Assembly: GCA_900549365.1 (NCBI GenBank) | Contig: UROD01000001.1 | Location: forward strand, 1-47,778 | Length of the DNA: 47,778 bases | Direction of reading: 5' to 3' | Source: an uncultured Rickettsiales bacterium | GTDB taxonomy: Bacteria > Pseudomonadota > Alphaproteobacteria > Rs-D84 | Part shown: piece by piece, positions 44,808 through 47,778 of the stretch | How positions within the stretch are numbered: the first letter of the stretch is position 1 | Layout of the letters: every line of letters begins with the position of its first letter | Translations under genes and position numbers: made by a program | Notes under the pieces: model-generated | The model's input: the letters and a program-made list of their open reading frames with translations, nothing else | What the model was told of the DNA's origin: nothing | The model's database searches: none

Positions 44808-46421
44808 TTATTTTTCGCTGTTTATGGCGTAATAATATTCCAATTTATCGTGGTCATAATCCTCTATTCTGCCCGATGGTAATACCAGCATACGGGTGAT
44901 ACCGATTTGTTCAACAAAGTCCGGATTATGGCTGACCACGATAATTGTGCCGGTAAAATCCCTGAAATTATCACCAATTACGCGTTGCGTTTCTGGGTCC
45001 AGATGATTCGTTGGTTCGTCCAGAATCAACATATTTGCACGTCGTAGTAAAATCTTGGCCAATGCAACACGGGCGCGTTCCCCAGGCGACAGCACAGACA
45101 CCTGTTTGAATACGTCCATATCATAGAACAAGAAATTAGCCAACACTGCGCGCAGTTGCTGGTCGGTGTAATCATCATTGGCAACATTTTCCAGAATTGT
45201 TTTGTCGGGTGACAATCCCTCTAATTCCTGTGCATAGTATGCAATATCGGTCTTTGGATTTATATTAATCGTGCCGCGTTCTGGGGACAGTTGCCCCAGT
45301 ATCAATTTCAGCAGTGTTGATTTACCAGTACCATTTTCACCACAGATTAAAAAACGTTCACCGCCCGTGATGATAAATGATAAGTTTCTGTATAACAACT
45401 TTGCATTTGGATACCGAAACCACAGGTTATCAACCATAATCGGGTGACGCGCACCATCACGCATGGGCGATAAATCCATCTTTAACTTTTTGTATACGGT
45501 TTCACGTTCAATTCTGTTTTTTAGCACGTGTTCCAAAATCGCCGCACGAACATTGCCCGCGCGCTTCATAGCGTGATTGGTCGGACTGGCCGCACTCGCG
45601 CGTGCCACAAAATCAGACAGGTGTTTTATCTGGCGTTCTTGGTTTTCAATCGCATTTGCGCGGGCGCGTTTGATTTCGCGTAATTTTACCTGATAGTCAT
45701 CATAATTCCCAGAAAACACAGATATCTTTTTTGTAACCTTGTCCACGTATAAAATCTTGTTCACAATATTGTTCAAAAATTCACAATCATGACTGATAAT
45801 TAAAACCATACCGCGATATTTTTTCAGGTAATTACAAACCCAATCCTTGGTCGTTGCATCCAAATGATTTGTTGGTTCGTCCAATAATAAAATTTCCGCC
45901 ATAGAATATAATAAGCGCGCAAATGCAACCTTGGACTTTTGACCACCCGACAGGTCGCGCAACCGCATATCCAGCATATCCGAATCAATATGCATATTGT
46001 CGATAATTTCCAGCAACGTGTCTTCGGCGGTATAGCATTCGTAATAGTCCAGTTCTGATTGTACATGGTCTATATCTGATTGAACCTGTGCGTCATCAGG
46101 TGTGTCTGCGATTTGTTGATACAGGTTTTGCAGTTGTTTTTCTAGTTTCGCTATTGGGCGACCTGTTGTTAAAAATTCCCAAACGGTGATTTCAGGATTT
46201 GTAATTTCAATTGTTTGTGGCAAATATCCCAAACGCGCACCGCCGGTATCAATGCGTCCCGCATCGGGCAATAATTCACCTAATATCAATTTGAATAATG
46301 TGGTCTTGCCTGCACCATTTACACCAACAATACCAACCTTGTCCCGCGACGACAGGTTAAATTCTGCATTGTCGTACACAACTGTTGTGCCAAAAGATAA
46401 AGATAGAGATGACGCATACAT
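44808..46421 (-). CDS. ABC-F family ribosome-associated ATPase
   Basis: The 537-residue protein has two ABC ATPase domains with no membrane segments. The first has Walker A GVNGAGKT (about 34-41) and signature LSGGQKSKVAFARLL; the second has Walker A GENGTGKS (about 358-365) and LSPGERARVALAKILL. A charged linker with EREIKRARANAIENQ-like helices joins them. This is the ABC-F group (EttA, Uup, YbiT), which acts on the ribosome. I cannot choose the subfamily. It begins 10 bases after the dnaG stop without a clear ribosome binding site, so it is probably in the dnaG operon. Confidence 0.88.
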   Translation of the reverse strand: MYASSLSLSFGTTVVYDNAEFNLSSRDKVGIVGVNGAGKTTLFKLILGELLPDAGRIDTGGARLGYLPQTIEITNPEITVWEFLTTGRPIAKLEKQLQNLYQQIADTPDDAQVQSDIDHVQSELDYYECYTAEDTLLEIIDNMHIDSDMLDMRLRDLSGGQKSKVAFARLLYSMAEILLLDEPTNHLDATTKDWVCNYLKKYRGMVLIISHDCEFLNNIVNKILYVDKVTKKISVFSGNYDDYQVKLREIKRARANAIENQERQIKHLSDFVARASAASPTNHAMKRAGNVRAAILEHVLKNRIERETVYKKLKMDLSPMRDGARHPIMVDNLWFRYPNAKLLYRNLSFIITGGERFLICGENGTGKSTLLKLILGQLSPERGTININPKTDIAYYAQELEGLSPDKTILENVANDDYTDQQLRAVLANFLFYDMDVFKQVSVLSPGERARVALAKILLRRANMLILDEPTNHLDPETQRVIGDNFRDFTGTIIVVSHNPDFVEQIGITRMLVLPSGRIEDYDHDKLEYYYAINSEK

Positions 46422-46431
46422 GTCGAAAAAA

Positions 46432-47778
46432 TCAATCTGAAATCATCTGTTCCAGTTTTTCTGTGTACTTTGTAATTTCGCTGTCGATAGCGGAAATCTG
46501 CCCACGCGCGTCATCATCCGCATCGCCACGCAATATATCAGTGGTTAATTTTTGTTTTTGTTCTTGTAATTTTTTCAAGTAATTTTGCAATTTTAACGAC
46601 GTGATATAACGTTCTGCTCCGCGCGCATCCATATTCATATCTGGTGCGTCGCCATCTAATGAAATGTTCAATTTTGCCAAAAATTCCGCATGACGTTCGG
46701 CAATCTCTGGAAATTTATTTGTAATAAATATCAGTGTATTACGTGTAATGGCATCAATTTCTGGGACGGCAACCTGCGCCGATTGCTGTTTACGTGACCA
46801 TTTATGCCACTGATTAAACTTGCGCGAATTATATTCATTTTCATATTCTGCGCGCAATGCAATATCAGGGATTTTACTGGTTTCTGTTTTAAGGAATTTT
46901 TCTGCCTGTGCACGTCCCCCTGGGGTTGACACAATATAATTGTTGTTTGCTGTGTTCCACAGAAAGTCGGTCAAATTTTCCGATGCGTCAATAATTGTGC
47001 GCATAGCGTCCGCGCCGGAATTTTTCAAAATTTCATCAGGGTCTTTACCACCAGTAACAAATGCAAATCTGATATCAGAATCATCACGTACAAATGGTAA
47101 TACAATATCAGCGGCGCGAACTGCGGCCTTGCGTCCTGCGTTATCGCCATCAAAACAAAATACAATATTACGATTTGCCTTGCATAAAATTGCCAGATGG
47201 TCTTCGGTCAATGCTGTCCCCAGTGGCGCAACTGTTTCTGGAAAACCGTGGCATTGCATTTGAATTGCATCAATTTGCCCCTCTACAATAATAGTACGAT
47301 TATTCCGGTGAATACTTTCGCGGGCAAAATTAAATCCAAAAATAGTTTTACGTTTATGAAATATTTCTGTGTCAGATGTATTTATATATTTTGGTTCAGA
47401 ACCGTCCAAACTGCGACCTGAAAAAGCGACAATTTGTCCGCGCGCGGAAAATATAGGAAACATCAATTTATCGCGAAAGAAATCGTACATTCCATAATCA
47501 CCGCGACGACATAAACCAGTCCCCAACAAAATATCTTGTTTTGTATTTATAAATTTATTTGCAATAAAATTATTTTTAGGCGCATACCCCAAACGATACT
47601 TTTTTATCATATCATCGGTAAATCCACGACGACGAATATATTCCAACGCAACTGTGCCCGCGGGGGTAAATAACTGCTTTTGATATTCGGCCGCTGCACG
47701 TTCCATAACATCAAAGTATGATTCTTCGCGGGCGACAATTTTTGGGTCACGTGGCTTGAACTCTGGTAATTTCATTCC
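46432..47778 (-). CDS. dnaG: DNA primase, 5' part beyond the window
   Basis: At least 448 residues are present, cut at the window edge; the N-terminal zinc-binding domain (about 120-150 residues) is missing because the frame runs off the end. The remainder has the DnaG core: RRGFTDDMIKKYRLGYAP, the TOPRIM domain with VEGQIDAIQM and FDGDNAGRKAA, and a C-terminal helical domain that should bind DnaB. DnaG makes RNA primers for replication. The internal ATG at 47775 is not the true start. The ABC-F gene follows on the same strand. Confidence 0.92.
   Translation of the reverse strand, partial: GMKLPEFKPRDPKIVAREESYFDVMERAAAEYQKQLFTPAGTVALEYIRRRGFTDDMIKKYRLGYAPKNNFIANKFINTKQDILLGTGLCRRGDYGMYDFFRDKLMFPIFSARGQIVAFSGRSLDGSEPKYINTSDTEIFHKRKTIFGFNFARESIHRNNRTIIVEGQIDAIQMQCHGFPETVAPLGTALTEDHLAILCKANRNIVFCFDGDNAGRKAAVRAADIVLPFVRDDSDIRFAFVTGGKDPDEILKNSGADAMRTIIDASENLTDFLWNTANNNYIVSTPGGRAQAEKFLKTETSKIPDIALRAEYENEYNSRKFNQWHKWSRKQQSAQVAVPEIDAITRNTLIFITNKFPEIAERHAEFLAKLNISLDGDAPDMNMDARGAERYITSLKLQNYLKKLQEQKQKLTTDILRGDADDDARGQISAIDSEITKYTEKLEQMISD

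Overview
The window looks like a chromosomal segment of a Gram-negative alphaproteobacterium with a moderately low G+C content. It carries lipid A genes (lpxC, lpxK, a DUF374 acyltransferase, a PagL-like deacylase), Lol transporter genes, AsmA, ftsQ/ftsA, and outer-membrane and lipoprotein signals. Standard stop codons, including TGA, are used. The cassette at 36.4-38.7 kb resembles restriction-modification genes I associate with mammalian gut bacteria, so a gut-dwelling lineage is plausible. That placement is inference, not proof.

Layout. 0-0.6 kb: tRNA-Tyr and tRNA-Gly with odd partial copies of their 3' ends. 0.6-6.6 kb, minus strand: a capsule-type glycosyltransferase, a Cys-rich secreted protein, a membrane protein, an ABC ATPase/permease pair of LolCDE type, and a secretin-like lipoprotein. 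6.7-9.6 kb, plus strand: a lipoprotein, ftsQ, and a single frame that joins FtsA to ribulose-phosphate 3-epimerase. 9.6-17.2 kb: a candidate structured RNA, tsaE, uvrB, an AsmA-like protein, and aspS. The aspS leader contains a textbook T-box antiterminator-type element, which is unexpected in this lineage. 17.5-21.4 kb: tRNA-Thr, then an AT-rich cassette with a Slam-type outer-membrane translocator, its probable surface lipoprotein substrate, and a divergent glycine-rich protein. 21.6-27.1 kb: tRNA-Met, pagL-like, ung, an HhH-GPD glycosylase, gyrB, a small protein and a RusA-like resolvase. 27.1-32.2 kb: a palindromic repeat element, then a type IVb pilus operon (pilO-P-Q-R order, no pilin seen). 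32.2-35.3 kb: DUF374 acyltransferase, lpxK, lpxC and a lipoprotein. 35.5-38.7 kb: initiator tRNA followed by an insertion-like block with a serine recombinase broken by one stop codon, an EcoRI-family adenine methyltransferase and a DUF262-HNH protein. 38.7-42.4 kb: small secreted proteins and virB3-virB4. 42.4-42.7 kb: an AT-rich array of the 9-mer TTTTCAACA. 42.7-47.8 kb: rpmJ, a short SufD-like protein, ychF, an ABC-F ATPase and a dnaG cut by the window edge.

Most genes are housekeeping and envelope functions in short minus-strand operons. Several plus-strand genes for secreted or membrane proteins have a -10 box 7-8 nt before the ATG and so are probably translated from leaderless mRNAs. 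The observations I consider most worth following are the aspS T-box with a three-way pairing switch at its ribosome binding site, the FtsA-Rpe fusion, the Slam/lipoprotein pair, the DUF262-HNH/EcoRI-methylase island with its inverted-repeat control region, and the TTTTCAACA array.
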